Source: Nageia nagi (taxonomy: Eukaryota; Pinophyta). From it: a stretch of DNA of 64,000 nt. The translations under genes were made by a program, and so were the position numbers. Numbering within the stretch: the stretch's first letter is position 1; each line of letters begins with the position of its first letter. Of the stretch, positions 1 to 11,064 are shown in pieces. The stretch spans positions 21,080,001 through 21,144,000 of the forward strand of contig JBITNC010000001.1 of NCBI GenBank assembly GCA_050084985.1. Direction: 5' to 3'. The notes beneath the pieces were generated by a model. That model had not been told where the DNA came from. It was given only the letters and a program-made list of their open reading frames with translations, and ran no database searches.

Positions 1-749
1 AGCAAATCAAGATGTTCAATCTAACAAAATTAAAGAATGCAGACAATCTATTTTGACATAAGCACACTGATGGCAATCTTCAAAGCATGATAGAAGAAGG
101 CCATAGGTGATTCTTTTTTTAAGGAATTTTTGAGAACTAAAACACTTGAACAATGGTGTATTTCTTACTGATTCTAATTGACTATTCTATTTACATATTT
201 ATAATTCATAGGCATATGAATTGAGACTATCTAGGGATATGTGCCCTTGAAATCTTATAAAAGAGGGTTGACCCCTCTTTCATTATCACTTGCTTGTATT
301 TTTAGAGTGGAGAGTGCTTAGGAGTTTTACAAACTTGTAAGGTGAGTGCTTATTCCTAATTCTGCTGCTATTAACCTATGATTAACTTTTGATTCTTATT
401 CACATCTCCCTATCATGGTTTTATCGATTACATGTTGAGAGGGACACAGAGTTGCTCTAGTGACAAAGTCTCCTATTGGTCATCATCTTTACCTATCTTT
501 TTTTGGTGCATTCTTGATTTTTTTCTATGTGTTTTCTTTTTACATAGATTTTCCATAAGTTCAGTATCCTATTCTTAGGGTTTTACCCATTAGAATACCT
601 TTGCTTTCATTTTTTATCTTTTCAACATTATTTTTCATCTTTCTGCCTCTATAATTAAATTGTTCTTTTTCATACAACCTTGCTTATGAATCTTTGTCAA
701 TTTTATGTAAGAGAAGAGGGCTGCTAGCCATCCCTTCTACCTTAGTTTA
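1..749. other. No gene; possible LTR promoter region
   Basis: I see no coding sequence here. A TATA-like box (TATAAAAG) at 256-263 is followed at once by a short inverted repeat (AAAGAGGG... CCCCTCTTT, 260-281) and a CATT motif. The same arrangement appears in the copia-type LTR at 38.6-39.4 kb, so this may be the promoter of an old LTR lying upstream of the PMD-type ORF. The T-rich sequence around 500 (TTTGGTGCATTCTTG) is a very weak primer-binding-site candidate. No second LTR copy was found, so this is inference only. Confidence 0.25.
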
Positions 750-871
750 GATCATGGGTAGTCCTCTTTTATGGTGGTTTGGACCATGGGCAATCCTCTT
801 TTATGGTGGTTTGGACCATGGGCAATCCTCTTTTATGGTGGTTTGGACCATGGGTAGTCCTTTTTGACTAT
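750..871. repeat. 32-bp tandem repeat, about 3.8 copies
   Basis: Units begin at 750, 782, 814 and 846 with GACCATGGG (GATCATGGG in the first) and continue with a TCCTCTTTTATGGTGG core. The period is exactly 32 bp and copies differ by only a few bases, so the expansion is fairly recent or homogenised. It lies just upstream of the PMD-type ORF and probably belongs to the leader of that transposon, but no boundary was found. Confidence 0.9.
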
Positions 872-1015
872 TTTTCAAAACTCAAAAATGCATTAATAAC
901 AAAAAATAATATTTATTTGTGTGTTTTGTACTAGGATTGTAGCTATCATATGTGGGCTTTTAAAAAGAGTACTACATTTATGATTGCTCAATAATGGCCC
1001 TAGTTAGATGAGAGT

Positions 1016-2705
1016 TGGAACACACTTAAGGCTATTTCCTTGAGTTGTCTAGCCTTTGCCAATTACATATATCAAGATCAAGATATGTTGATAGCTTTGA
1101 TGGAGAGGTGGGATCCTAATTTCAACACCTTTCACTTATCTATAGGGGAGATTACAGTGACTCTCAAGGATATCTATAGGATCACTAGGCTACCTAGTAG
1201 AGTTAAGCTAGTGAACATGGTCCCCATTCCTAGTATTGAACAAGTAAAGGAGTGGGCTATGTGGCTCACAAGCTTAGATGAGGTGAACCAAAGGAAGAGG
1301 ATGGTTTCCCTAATGAGACATTTATCAAAGGATCCTCTAGCAGGGGCTAACCTATGATTGAGGTTGGTTATTGCTTGCCTACTAGATGCTATTATCTACC
1401 TAGACAAAAGCAAAAAGACATTCCCCATGGGGATGGTGCTTATCATCATGGACATGGTTTGATATGAGTAATGATATGCATGGTGCCTAGCTATTTTGAC
1501 TTAGCTATACCATTATTTGCATACATTCACTGAGGTGGGGAGAGGGGGGAGATATGTGGCTCATTCCATGATACTATAGGTATGGACCTATGATCATATA
1601 GGCATCTCCAAACCAACCTATCTACCATAAGATTTACCAAATGATGTGCCCACATGGTAGTGGTGGGAAACTACACATGGTCTTGACTTTCTTGATGTTG
1701 ACCTAGAGGGATGGAGGATATGATTTGATAAACTCAAAGAGTCATAGATGCATTGGCATACATACAAATATGCCCCAGAGAGAATTGAGTACATGCATGA
1801 GCTAGCTTAGGTGAGACACTCAACATACATCTAGGCATGTAGGGCATTGATTGAGCCATATAGACCTAAGAGGGCACTCCAATAGTTTAGGATATAGTAG
1901 ATGAATACAGGATAGTAGTATGCTACTATCATAATAGGGATCTACTAGAGGACTATGAGCCAATGCCAGATTGGGATTCCAAGTGGAAATCCCCTAGTGA
2001 GGAATCAAACTTTAAGGATGACCTAGACATAGATGGTCCTAAGCATATTGAGGAATACATGGACTAATGGTAGAGACATGCCCCTCACCACCTAGGCATA
2101 TATGAGGTAGACCAACTCAAGGATGAGGGAGATGCATCAGACATAGAGGAGGCACCGATAGGATGGAGCATAGGGTACACATAGTTAAGATGGAACTCAC
2201 ATGACATAGATGACACACATGACAAGACACTATATGTTGTCATAATGACAATGAGGAGATTGAGTATGAGCCTAACATAGAGAGAGACATGGATGTGTCC
2301 AAAGATTAGGATGATGATGATGGTATCTATTTTTTCTTATCTTATATATATGTTTATTTTTATTGTAAAATGCATGTAATACTAATATATGATTTATATA
2401 TAGATGATTAGAATCTTGAACCAAACATGGCCTAGCTACATAAGCTTATAGAGCAAAAGGATGCCAAAATCAAAGATCTACAAGGATAGCTATGATATAG
2501 AGGAGGAAACTATACCACCCTATACTAGGATCTACAAAATGGCAATGCACAAATCTAGGACCTTTACAAGTAGCTACAGAACACTAAGAGACAAATAGGG
2601 GAATAAAAGGTGATATCTAAAAAACATAAGGCTAGGTGCAGGGGCAGTGGCTCTAGCAAGGCTACTAGTTCTAGCGTAGGGGGAGGGGTTCCTTCTAGAA
2701 GACTA
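1016..2705 (+). pseudogene. Plant mobile domain (PMD)-type transposon protein, decayed
   Basis: The best open stretch is 1040-1357. It reads like the start of a plant mobile domain (the aminotransferase-like family known from MAIL1/MAIN proteins and from many plant transposons). A run ALMERWDPNFNTFHL is followed by GEITVTLKDIYRITRLP, matching the family pattern ERW-P-T-TFHLP-GEMT-TL-D-LLGLP. Downstream, stop-ridden pieces keep the family look: PERIEYMHELA near 1780 and PKRALQ near 1870. After a candidate intron (2323-2403) comes a hydrophilic coiled-coil-like stretch (KLIEQKDAKIKDLQ) and a Ser/Gly-rich tail to about 2700. The open stretch has no ATG at its start (TTG at 1040), so the true start is unknown. 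A transposon-borne copy is more likely than a host gene because of the many stops and the repeat-rich surroundings. Confidence 0.6.
2323..2403 (+). other. Candidate spliceosomal intron in PMD remnant
   Basis: The segment begins GTATCT, is T-rich, carries TACTAAT (a textbook plant branch-point sequence) about 20 bases before its end and closes with TATATATAG. It separates an acidic stretch from a coiled-coil-like stretch of the PMD-type pseudogene. At 81 bp it is a normal size for a small plant intron. Seen: borders and branch-point motif. Inferred: splicing. Confidence 0.4.
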
Positions 2706-3728
2706 TAGCTTTTATGTACATGGTTATTACTCAACCATGTTAATATTTTGAAAAATGATTGACCTTTTTATGATATATAAATGATAAATTTATTTTATTT
2801 TGCATTATTGTTTATGACATGAATTTTATGACAATATGAGAGCTAAAACTCTGTGCCAAGAGGCCTGAAAGGATATAATGATCTAGGAGCTGAAACTCAT
2901 ATGTAAATCTATGAATAGATCTATGAATATGTGGTGTTACAAAATACCATTGTTATTCAGATATATGATGTGCATGGATTTTCTTATTCAATTATTGATT
3001 ATCTACTCATATGTAAATCTTTATCTTTGATATTCTTTTATAGCCACATTTGGATATTCTCCCTATCTTGGTATCATCACATATTACATAGTTGATGATG
3101 CCTTCATGGGAATTTGATACCATTTACATTATTTGGTGATCCTTTTACATTAAATACATTACCTTTATTGTATTGCAACCCCTTTCTATAATAAATATCT
3201 CTTGGTGCAATGAAAATGAGTTATTAATAAATAAGAATTCATTTTTAAGTGTCTAAATTTTTCCCCTCTTTGGAGGTGTAATGAAATATATTGAGTTACA
3301 TATCCAAAGAAGAAGAGTAGAAGAAATTTGTTGAGAAATTTAAACTCTTTATTCAGTAGCATGATTTTATGATCTAGGCCCTTCACTACCCCCTTGTGGT
3401 TTGATTACACTAGGAAAGCTCCTTTGTTGGTGCAGCCAAGATAAAATATCATTTCACTTTGATCCTTTTACACTTCAGCATGGAATTAACTATTGCTTCA
3501 TCTTCTTTTTCTTTAAGTCTAACATTTTGGCATCCATATTTGGATTCAAAGGATTTTTGTTTTTTAATATTATAATTATTTTTAAGGCATAATGAATGAT
3601 TCCAATGATATGTTATTTGTGCTTTAACAACATGGAAGATTTTAATCCTTTGAATTTTTTTGTAGAAGAAAACCATATTAGAAAATACCCTATGATAGAA
3701 GATTTTGTTAGAAATACAATAGAGTTTT
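2706..3728. other. No recognisable gene or element
   Basis: AT-rich sequence with short open frames on both strands (for example around 3186-3592) that show no family resemblance and low-complexity F/I/K/N composition. I see no RNA gene, terminal repeat or tandem array. Confidence 0.5.
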
Positions 3729-4044
3729 AGATACATAGTGAAATGTATTATCTATTAGGTATGATCCAGTTTCAACAATCTCACTTATGGTTGCATCATT
3801 GATTTGCATTAGTCATTGATGAGTAGGCATATTATATCGTTGATCCAAAGATATTTTTCTTTTATGGTTATAAGCATAACCATTTTGGATACATAGTAAG
3901 GTGCATCATACATTGGGTATGTGCCAATGTTAATATCCTTACTTATGGTTGCATCATTGGTTTACATTTAAATAAGTGAACTCTCACTAGCCATATTGTT
4001 GGTCATTGGTGATTAGGCATTTTATTTCCCCGATTCAAAGACAT
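3729..4044. repeat. Imperfect tandem duplication, about 160 bp unit
   Basis: Two diverged copies lie head to tail: 3729-3853 and 3889-4044. Shared blocks in the same order are GATACATAGT, CTTATGGTTGCATCATTG, GTCATTG(G)TGA and GATTAGGCAT/GAGTAGGCAT. The second copy has extra sequence in the middle. It lies downstream (in minus-strand sense) of the Tat-type integrase and may be part of that element's 3' non-coding region or LTR. Confidence 0.7.
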
Positions 4045-4315
4045 TATGCTTGTTATTTTTCTATTCTTATTTTGATATTTAAATTTTATGGCATTTATGA
4101 TGTGCAAGAAAAAAATATGGCATCAACACCATTTTAAAATGAAAAATAGAACTTGAAATTAAAATGAAATCTAATGTACATGTACCTCAATTAGATGCAT
4201 TGTTAATTTTTTAGGCATGAACTCATGCACTTGATGCATAGAAATGTTCAAGGTGGATAGCATTGAAGGTTTTTTGTTCTTTTCCATCTATTGAAAATAA
4301 TTTATATGCACCTAA

Positions 4316-5260
4316 TCATGTAGCTTCTACTACAACAAAAGGTCCCAACCAATTTGGTTCAAATTTTACTTTTACCTCATCATTTACAACAATCTTGTTT
4401 ATATTTTCATTTAGCACCAAGCCTCCTACTTGGAACCTTTTTGGCTTAATCTTCTTACTGAAGGCTCTTTTTAACCTTACATGATATGTTTTTTTGATTT
4501 TCAATAGTATGAATTCCTTTTTCATCAAGAGCTTCTAATTGTTGTAGCCTTGCTTTTCTAGCATCTTCATCTTGTATGTCTCCATGTAATGATATTCTCA
4601 GAGATGGGATTTCAAGTTCTAATGGCAAAATGACCTCATTACCATAGACCAATGAGAATAAAGGTTTTCCTATTGCAATTCTCACACTTATTATATATGG
4701 CCATAATTCATAAGGCAATTGTTCATGTCAATCTCTTTTGTATCTATCCCATGTTTTTGATATTATGCTCTTTATTATTTTATTAGATGATTCTATTTGT
4801 CCATTTCCTTATGGGTAGTAAACTAAATTTTTTTTTATCAATGTGAAACTTTTTATAGAAAGCTTCCATATCTTTTCCTTTGAAGTTTGTTCCATTATTT
4901 ATTATCAACTATTATGGGATGCCAAACCTTGTGATGATGTTCTCAATTAGGAACTTTATAATCTTTTCTTATGTAAGTAGTTTCATTGGAATTTCCTTTA
5001 CCCATTTTGTTATATATTTTTTTGTTATAATGAAAATATTATGCCCTTATTTGGAGTATGGATTTATCAAATCAATTATGTTAATGCCCCAAATTTTAAA
5101 AGGCCATGGTGATACTATTGAGTTGAGCTCTTGTGTTGGGTTATTTTCAAGATTTGCATGGTTTTGGCATTATAAACAAGTCTTGATGTGGTCCTTCCAA
5201 TATCCTATGCATAGGATATTTGTATACAATACTTTTGCATAAAAATGCCTTGCACATATG
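4316..5260 (-). pseudogene. Gypsy integrase (core and C-terminus), broken
   Basis: Read on the minus strand from about 5260, the sequence gives the end of the zinc-binding region, then SPWPFKIWGINIIDLI, the usual start of the Tat integrase core, then KKYITKWVKEIP, a strand with NNG in place of the catalytic S-D-N-G, and finally YELWPYIISVRIAIGKPLFSLVYGNE (open at 4718-4455). The C-terminal part at 4528-4316 overlaps in another frame and ends with FEPNWLGPFVVVEAT, matching the KW-GPF-V motif of gypsy integrase tails. A frameshift near 4500 and several stops separate the pieces. Integrase would join element cDNA to chromosomal DNA; this copy cannot. Confidence 0.85.
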
Positions 5261-5692
5261 CTTTTATGTGTTTTTAAGAGTGATGTTTCTATTTCATGGT
5301 ATGTTAGACATCTCAATAAAGCTTTATTAAATGATCTTCTATACAATATATCCCTAATAATGACATACCTAAGCGTTGATCTCTTTAGTATTACCTTTTC
5401 ATTTCTATCAAAATATTCTACAATAGTCTAATCTTTGAGGTAATTGTAGATATCTCCATACCAACCTAGGCAACTCCATTCTTATGTAATGCAATAAACT
5501 TCAACTTCTTCCTCTTCATATAAGTAAGATGAATAACCTAGTTTTTTTTATTTTGAGGATCATTTCTTCATCCTCTATATCTATAGGCATTAAGGAAGTG
5601 GTGATTATCATTGCATTACCATACCTATTAGTTATCCTTGAAATATTCTCAATTGCATATTTATCAAAGTGATTTAGCAAATAAAAAATCAC

Positions 5693-6148
5693 TTATTTAT
5701 ATGGTTTTAGCTTCTCATCTTTTGTATTGTAGATATCTTCAACTTGGTTAACTACAAGTTTTGAATCACCATATATACTCAATTCTCTAATATTTAAAAA
5801 TGTAGCCCTTAAACCCAACAATAATGCTTCATACTTTCCCATATTATTTGTATAATCGAATCTAATCTTATATACCATTGGTATTACATCATTGGTTGGA
5901 GATACTGGTATAGTACCTATTCCTGCCCCATGTGTATACTTAGAACCATTAAAATACAATACCCATGTATTTGGTTCATCTTCAATGTAACAAATAGATT
6001 CATCTAAGATCTCCCATTGATCATCATAATGGTACATACATGCACTATCATACCACCCATGCTCTAAAGAAGGCATATACTGATCATAATCATCAAGGAA
6101 TTCTTCATGTATTCTTGCTCCATCTTTTTCAGGGAATACTACTATCAA
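5693..6148 (-). pseudogene. Second (archaeal-type) RNase H of Tat gypsy
   Basis: A 151-residue open stretch. About 60 residues of acidic linker are followed by the RNase H fold: WVLYFNGSKYTHGAGIG (first Asp of the DGS motif changed to Asn), then YTNNMGKYEALLLGL where the family has NNEAEYEAL-LGL (catalytic Glu replaced by Lys), then IYGDSKLVVNQV with the third acidic residue intact. In Tat elements this extra RNase H follows the ordinary one and precedes integrase, as it does here. At least two of the metal-binding acids are lost, so it would be inactive even if translated. Confidence 0.88.
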
Positions 6149-6179
6149 ATATTCTATTGCTTGGCCTTTTATTGATTTT

Positions 6180-6560
6180 TTTTAGTACATTGATATCAAA
6201 TTCTTGCAACAACACTAACCATTTTGCTACTCTTCCTTATAAATGTTGCTTAGATATGAGGTATTTCAATGGATTTATTGGACTAATAGCATATGTAGTA
6301 CAATACAACAAATAATGCCTCAATTTTTCTATTGCAAAAACTATACCAAAATAGATTTTTTCTATAGGAGTGTACCTTATTTCATAATCTATGAGAGTTT
6401 TGCTAAGATAATAGATTTCTCTTTCCTTCTTTTCATTATCTTGTTTGCATAACATTTCCCCCAAGACAACCATTATGGATGAGATATAGAGATATGTTTC
6501 CTTGCTAAAATATATAGGTACTAAAATAAGAGGATTAAGAAAATATTATTATATATTCTC
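6180..6560 (-). pseudogene. Gypsy RT-linked RNase H, partial
   Basis: The open part (6473-6237) contains IYYLSKTLIDYEIRYTPIEK followed by AIEKLRHYLL and LKYLISKQHL. This is the standard gypsy RNase H sequence pattern (YSR-L---E-RYT--EKE-LA-V-A-KLRHYL). It lies just downstream of RT in minus-strand sense and just upstream of the second RNase H. Flanking bases continue the similarity with stops. Confidence 0.85.
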
Positions 6561-6779
6561 AAATGATTTTTAACATTTGTCATCCTATATGAATTTTATA
6601 TCTTTCATTAACAAATGAGTACAAAGAAAATATTTACCTCCAAGCTACGAAATAAATCTTCTTACAATGTTTATTTTACCTTGTAGACTCCTTAATTACT
6701 TCAAGTTATTTAGAGGTGGCATACTTACAAATGCATTTACTTTCTTGGGATCTACCTCAATACCTCTTTTGGAAACCAT

Positions 6780-7605
6780 GAATCCTAATAAATTTTCTAA
6801 AGTGACACTAGAGGCATATGTTTATGTTTTAATATGAGCTTGTATTTCTTAAGGATGCCAAATACTTCTTCAAGGATCTCCAAATGATCATGCCCCTATT
6901 TAGAATTTACCAAGATATCATCAACATAAACCTCTACAAATTTATAAATTTTATCATGAAACATAGTAACCATTGCTCTCTGATAAGTTGCACTTGCATT
7001 TTTTTAGTCCAAATGACACAACTTCCTAATAGAAAATTTTCTCAAGGTGTAGTAAAGGTTATTTTATTCTAGTCAATCGGATTGATTAAAATTTGATTAT
7101 AAATAGAAAAACCATCCATAAAAGATAATGTATCATGACCAACAATACTATCCACAATCATATCAATATTTGGTAAAGGGAAATCATCTTTTGGGTATGC
7201 ATTATTGATATCTCTAAAGTCAATACAAATTCTTATTTCTCCTATTGGTTTACTAATAGGAAAAATGTTAGCCATCCATTATGAATAATCTATAGGTCTA
7301 ATAAAATAATCATTTAAATAATTTTCAATTTATTTCTTGAGTAATAATTCTTTTGATGGATGCATCTTCCTTAGTTTTTTCTTGATAGGTTTTACATCTT
7401 TTTTTAGTGGTAAACTATGCATTACAAAAGATGTATTTAAACCAGGTATATCAAAATATGACCAAGAAAAAAATTTATGACATTCAATGAAATTAATTTT
7501 GTACCTTTCTTGGTATGGTATTATAAGGAAAGCTCCAAGTTTTATAAACCTATCTTGATCACTTGTTCCAATGTTGACATCTATAAATTCTTTAGCAAAA
7601 ACCAT
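6780..7605 (-). pseudogene. Gypsy reverse transcriptase, broken
   Basis: Three open pieces in order: 7605-7330 is the pre-RT segment, ending with KKKLRKMHPSKELLLKK; 7275-7069 carries KPIGEIRICIDFRDINNAYP and DGFSIYNQI (palm motifs, the DGFSGYNQI box with one change); about 7010-6890 contains ATYQRAM and VEVYVDDILVNSK, the YVDD catalytic box. Stops and a frame change separate these pieces. The enzyme would copy element RNA into DNA inside cytoplasmic particles. The YVDD box survives but the gene is dead. Confidence 0.9.
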
Positions 7606-8439
7606 TAACTCAACTTTTCTCTATAACAAGGAAGATAATTCCTCTAATCTTAGTATCTTTTGATAATTGATATCATCTTCATTAACTTGTTGAATATGAA
7701 ACACTTCATCATAATTTATTTCTTATCCAAAATATCCATATTGACTAAGGATATAATTTAGTTACCCTTTTGGATTTGATTTGGGAAATTCTAAATGTAC
7801 CCCCATGTATTGTAATATGTCATCATCAATACCAAAGTGGTCAAATTCAAGTGGTATGGTATCATCTATCCATAATTTTACATCACTTTGATCACAAAGA
7901 TCTATCATATTATATTTTGGAATAAACTTAATAGGTATTATAGTTTCTTTTGTACTCTTATCACTACCTAATCCTTTCTTATCTTTCTAAGCTCTTAAGT
8001 TAGTGGGAAAGGAAGTTATTCCTTGCTTTGATTTTCTTAATTCCCTCCCTTTCTATTTGTAATTGTTAACCATATATTTATGCACAAAAGGAGATGGAAA
8101 ATAATTACCCATGTTTCTCTTTTTCATTTCATCCTTTGATTAAATAGTGTTCAAGGATTGGGAGGATGTTGAACAAGAACTGCTCATCATCCCTTCATGT
8201 TCATGATGTTTTTCCTTTGAATTTTCTTCAACATGATACATACATCCTGATTCATTTACAAATTTTGGATGACCCAAGTCTTTTATTGAAGCTAATAGGT
8301 CAAGTTTCTCAATTTTCTATGTTTCCAGACCTACATTTACAAATTTTATCTATTTTTTTGCCTTTATTAATTCTAATTCTATCTCTAGTGAATATATCTT
8401 AAATTTAGGGTAATTTAATCCAATCCTTCAATATTCAAA

Positions 8440-8880
8440 TCTACTAGATTACATAGTGCATATGGTTCTATATCCCCTATGATTGTATGTATTCTTCCTT
8501 CATATTCATATTTTAAACATTCATGTATTATATAAGGTACTTCATCCATATCATGTAACCAAGATCTTCATAGGAGGAGACTATATGAGAAATTTCCACT
8601 CATAACATGAAAGTTTGTTTGGATAGTCTTGATACCTAATGTGACCTATAGTGTAAACTAGGCAGGTTTTTTGTTGGAACTATCATAGGCTCTTATACAA
8701 AAAGTTGGTTTTTCTAAGGGTGGTATAGTAATATCATTATATTTTAACTATTGAAAAAACTTTTGGGAACAAACATTGACAACTGAAATAGGATCTACCA
8801 TTTCCATTTTTATTTCTGATTCTTGAATTGTTGGTGTAACATAAAGCACTAAACATTTAGCTATTAGTTTTTTGCTAAGG
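8440..8880 (-). pseudogene. Gypsy aspartic protease region, active site lost
   Basis: Minus-strand translation gives a region resembling the Tat protease domain, ending with LRRSWLHDMDEVPYIIHECL (family pattern GR-WIH---AVPS-LHQ-LK) and EGRIHTI. At 8761-8800, where the catalytic Asp-Ser-Gly should be, the sequence reads VDPISVVNV, so the triad is changed to Asp-Pro-Ile. Stops interrupt the frame. Confidence 0.7.
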
Positions 8881-8940
8881 TTTTTAGATTTAAAGAAAAA
8901 GTAACATCAAAATATTTAATGGGTTGAATTTTTTAGAAAA

Positions 8941-9210
8941 CTAAGTGGAAAAGATATTGTTAGGAACCATTTCTTTCTTGAACAAATCATACAAGACCTC
9001 CCTATGTTTTTTAGATGTAGTAATGAGATAATACAAGCTAATTTTAGTAAGAGTAATTTTTAATTGTTCAATCATACTATAAACTCTTGGATATAGTGGA
9101 AGACTTAGATGTTCATTAGTAATTGGATTTTGATATGGAATTAGATTAGATCCTAGATTTTCTCTTATGAGTGTGGCATAAATATTATCATCCACTAATA
9201 TTGTATTCAC
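8941..9210 (-). pseudogene. Tat gypsy gag-pol linker segment
   Basis: An 89-residue open stretch containing RVYSMIEQLKITLTKISLYYLI and KKHREVLYDLFKKEMVP. This segment (pattern YDLL-TSK-HRD-LY--L---VP) is characteristic of the region just before protease in Tat-type elements. Its position between gag and protease remnants fits. No catalytic role is known for it. Confidence 0.7.
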
Positions 9211-9639
9211 TGCATGGTCTAAATTTGAAGTATTTTCCTAATTTCTTACTTTCCTTAAGCAATGAGATTTAATATATCTAACTCAAGATCCTTGCAATTA
9301 TTCATAGAGTATCCCATTTTTTTATGATACATACAATAAGAATTTGAATTCCCCAAGGAAACACTATCATCTTCTTCTTTCCATTCCAATGATCTTAATA
9401 AGCCCTTTTTAATCAAGTCCTACAAAATGAGTTTAGGTTGAATTGAGAAAGTAAATGTACAATTCCTTATTGTATTGGATCTTATGAAACTTAATGTATC
9501 AACCATATTCATATGCTTTTCATCCTTTTTCACTTATGATTTCTTATTATCTTTTTTCCATTTTGTACTTGCATACTTGAGTAAACCAAGTTCAATCAAC
9601 ATTTTTTCTTTTAGTCATTAATCCAAAATCCAATTCAAT

Positions 9640-10279
9640 ATAATCAAGGGCATGTTGCTTTAGAAATGGAAGAAAAAAATCAATAAAAATACCATAAATT
9701 TCTTTTTCATCTAAATGGCTATGAACGAATTGTCATACCTTTTTGAACCATGGGATATACTTCTCTAGTATCTCATTATTTCCTTCATGTATGATACATA
9801 ATTTTATAATTGTACTCTATCCTTTAACATTATGCTTGTATTGATACATGAATGCTTTTACCAATGGTTGGAATGAATCAATAGATCTTTTAGGAAGATT
9901 ATATGACCACTAACTAATATCACCTTTCAAACTCCTTATGAATAATTTTATCATTAATTTCTCTTTAGATCCTAATTTTAACAAGCACTTCTAAAATCTA
10001 GTAAGATTTTGCTTTGGGTCTTATTAGCCACTAAATATCTCAAATTTGGAGGCCTTGAGGTTGGGGATACTTATATATATGTATTGACAAGGATGTGGTG
10101 AATACACCATCATAGTCTTTGTTACTATTTTGATACCTATTATCATTTTCCAATTTTGTAATTCTTATAGTTATATCAACCAAAACTAGTTGAGTGTTAC
10201 TGGTAGGTACTTGTAGATTTGGAAGGAGTAGAGTCAAATTTTGATTCAAGGATATTATCATCTGAGTGAGATCCAACAT
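9640..10279 (-). pseudogene. Gypsy gag, broken
   Basis: The first open piece (10279-10040, ATG start) is a poorly conserved N-terminus. The retrotransposon gag core follows at about 9950-9650 with stops: an Ile-Ser-x-Trp stretch, YNLPKRSIDSFQPLVKAF and YQYKHNV, matching the gag pattern W---LP-GSI-SF--L---F--QF. Gag would form the virus-like particle shell. Confidence 0.75.
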
Positions 10280-10300
10280 TATCTTTATTAGGTCTTATTC

Positions 10301-10615
10301 CATAACAAAATTTATGCCTCACAATTAGGTAAAGTATTACATCAACAAAGTTAGACCCATTTCATAATTTTGGCAAGATCTCATCTAGGAGGGAAAAGAT
10401 CATTTCAAATAATAGGTTCACCAAAAAATATAAATGAGAAATAATGGATAATGAAATAAACATGATACTACTTCTTGTATATGCATACATAGCCCAACAC
10501 CTTAGTGACTTATTAGCATGTATTATCCTTACTTATCTAAAAGAAAAGTGTTTTAGCAAGTTTTTGGATAGTTTTGATCAAAGAATGCACTAATTATAGC
10601 AATTTTTAGACATAA
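10301..10615. other. Probable non-coding leader, no gene
   Basis: Lies immediately upstream, in minus-strand sense, of the Tat gag start. I see no ORF, no clear primer-binding site and no repeat. Confidence 0.4.
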
Positions 10616-11064
10616 GAAAGGAGTGATGTCAGTAGAGTAAAGGCTCATCTAAAACTAGACCTCAAGGGTAGTGATGTGAACAAGTAGTGTTAAAAGTTTT
10701 GTGATGACTAAGTGTTTTGAGGTATGAAAGGAAGTGATATCAGCAAAGTAGAGGCTCATCTAAAATTGGACCTCAGGAGTAGTGATGTTAGCAAGTAGTA
10801 TTAAAAGTTCTACAATAACTAAGTGTTCCAAGGCATAAAAGGAAGTGATGTCAATAGAGTAGAGGCTCATCTAAAATCAAAACCTAGGAATAGTGATGTT
10901 AGCAAGTAGTGTTAAAAGTTATACGATTACTAAGTGTTTTGAGGCATAAAAGAAAGTGATGTTAGCAAAGTAGAGGCTCATTTAAAACCAAACCCTGGGA
11001 GTAGTGATGTTAGCAAGTAGTGTTAAAAGTTCCACAATGGCTAAGTTAATTGATTTTGGAGCAT
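10616..11064. repeat. Tandem array, about 111-bp unit, 4 copies
   Basis: Units start at 10616, 10726, 10837 and 10948; the next homologous start is at 11065, so spacings are 110, 111, 111 and 117 bp. Each has GTGATGT-A-C, AGGCTCATCTAAAA, AGTAGTGATGTTAGCAAGTAG, TTAAAAGTT and CTAAGTGTTTTGAGGCAT. A decayed fifth unit follows from 11065 (AAAGAATG, then TGACATCA near 11130). It may be the repetitive part of the leader or LTR of the minus-strand Tat element. Confidence 0.9.

Larger units (their letters stand above)
4316..10300 (-). mobile_element. Degraded Ty3/gypsy Tat-lineage retrotransposon
   Basis: On the minus strand, from high to low coordinates, recognisable pieces appear in the order gag (10279-9640), a gag-to-protease linker (9210-8941), protease (about 8880-8440), reverse transcriptase (about 7605-6780), RNase H (6473-6237), second archaeal-type RNase H (6148-5693) and integrase (about 5260-4316). 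The second RNase H before integrase is the hallmark of the Tat lineage. Every domain is broken by stops or frameshifts, so the copy is dead and old. LTR boundaries were not found; the tandem array at 10616-11064 may lie in its 5' LTR or leader. Confidence 0.85.

Noticed and set aside
4880-5242. 120-residue plus-strand frame
   Set aside because: Antisense of the minus-strand Tat integrase. Its hydrophobic run looks like membrane segments, but the coding strand is settled by the integrase motifs.
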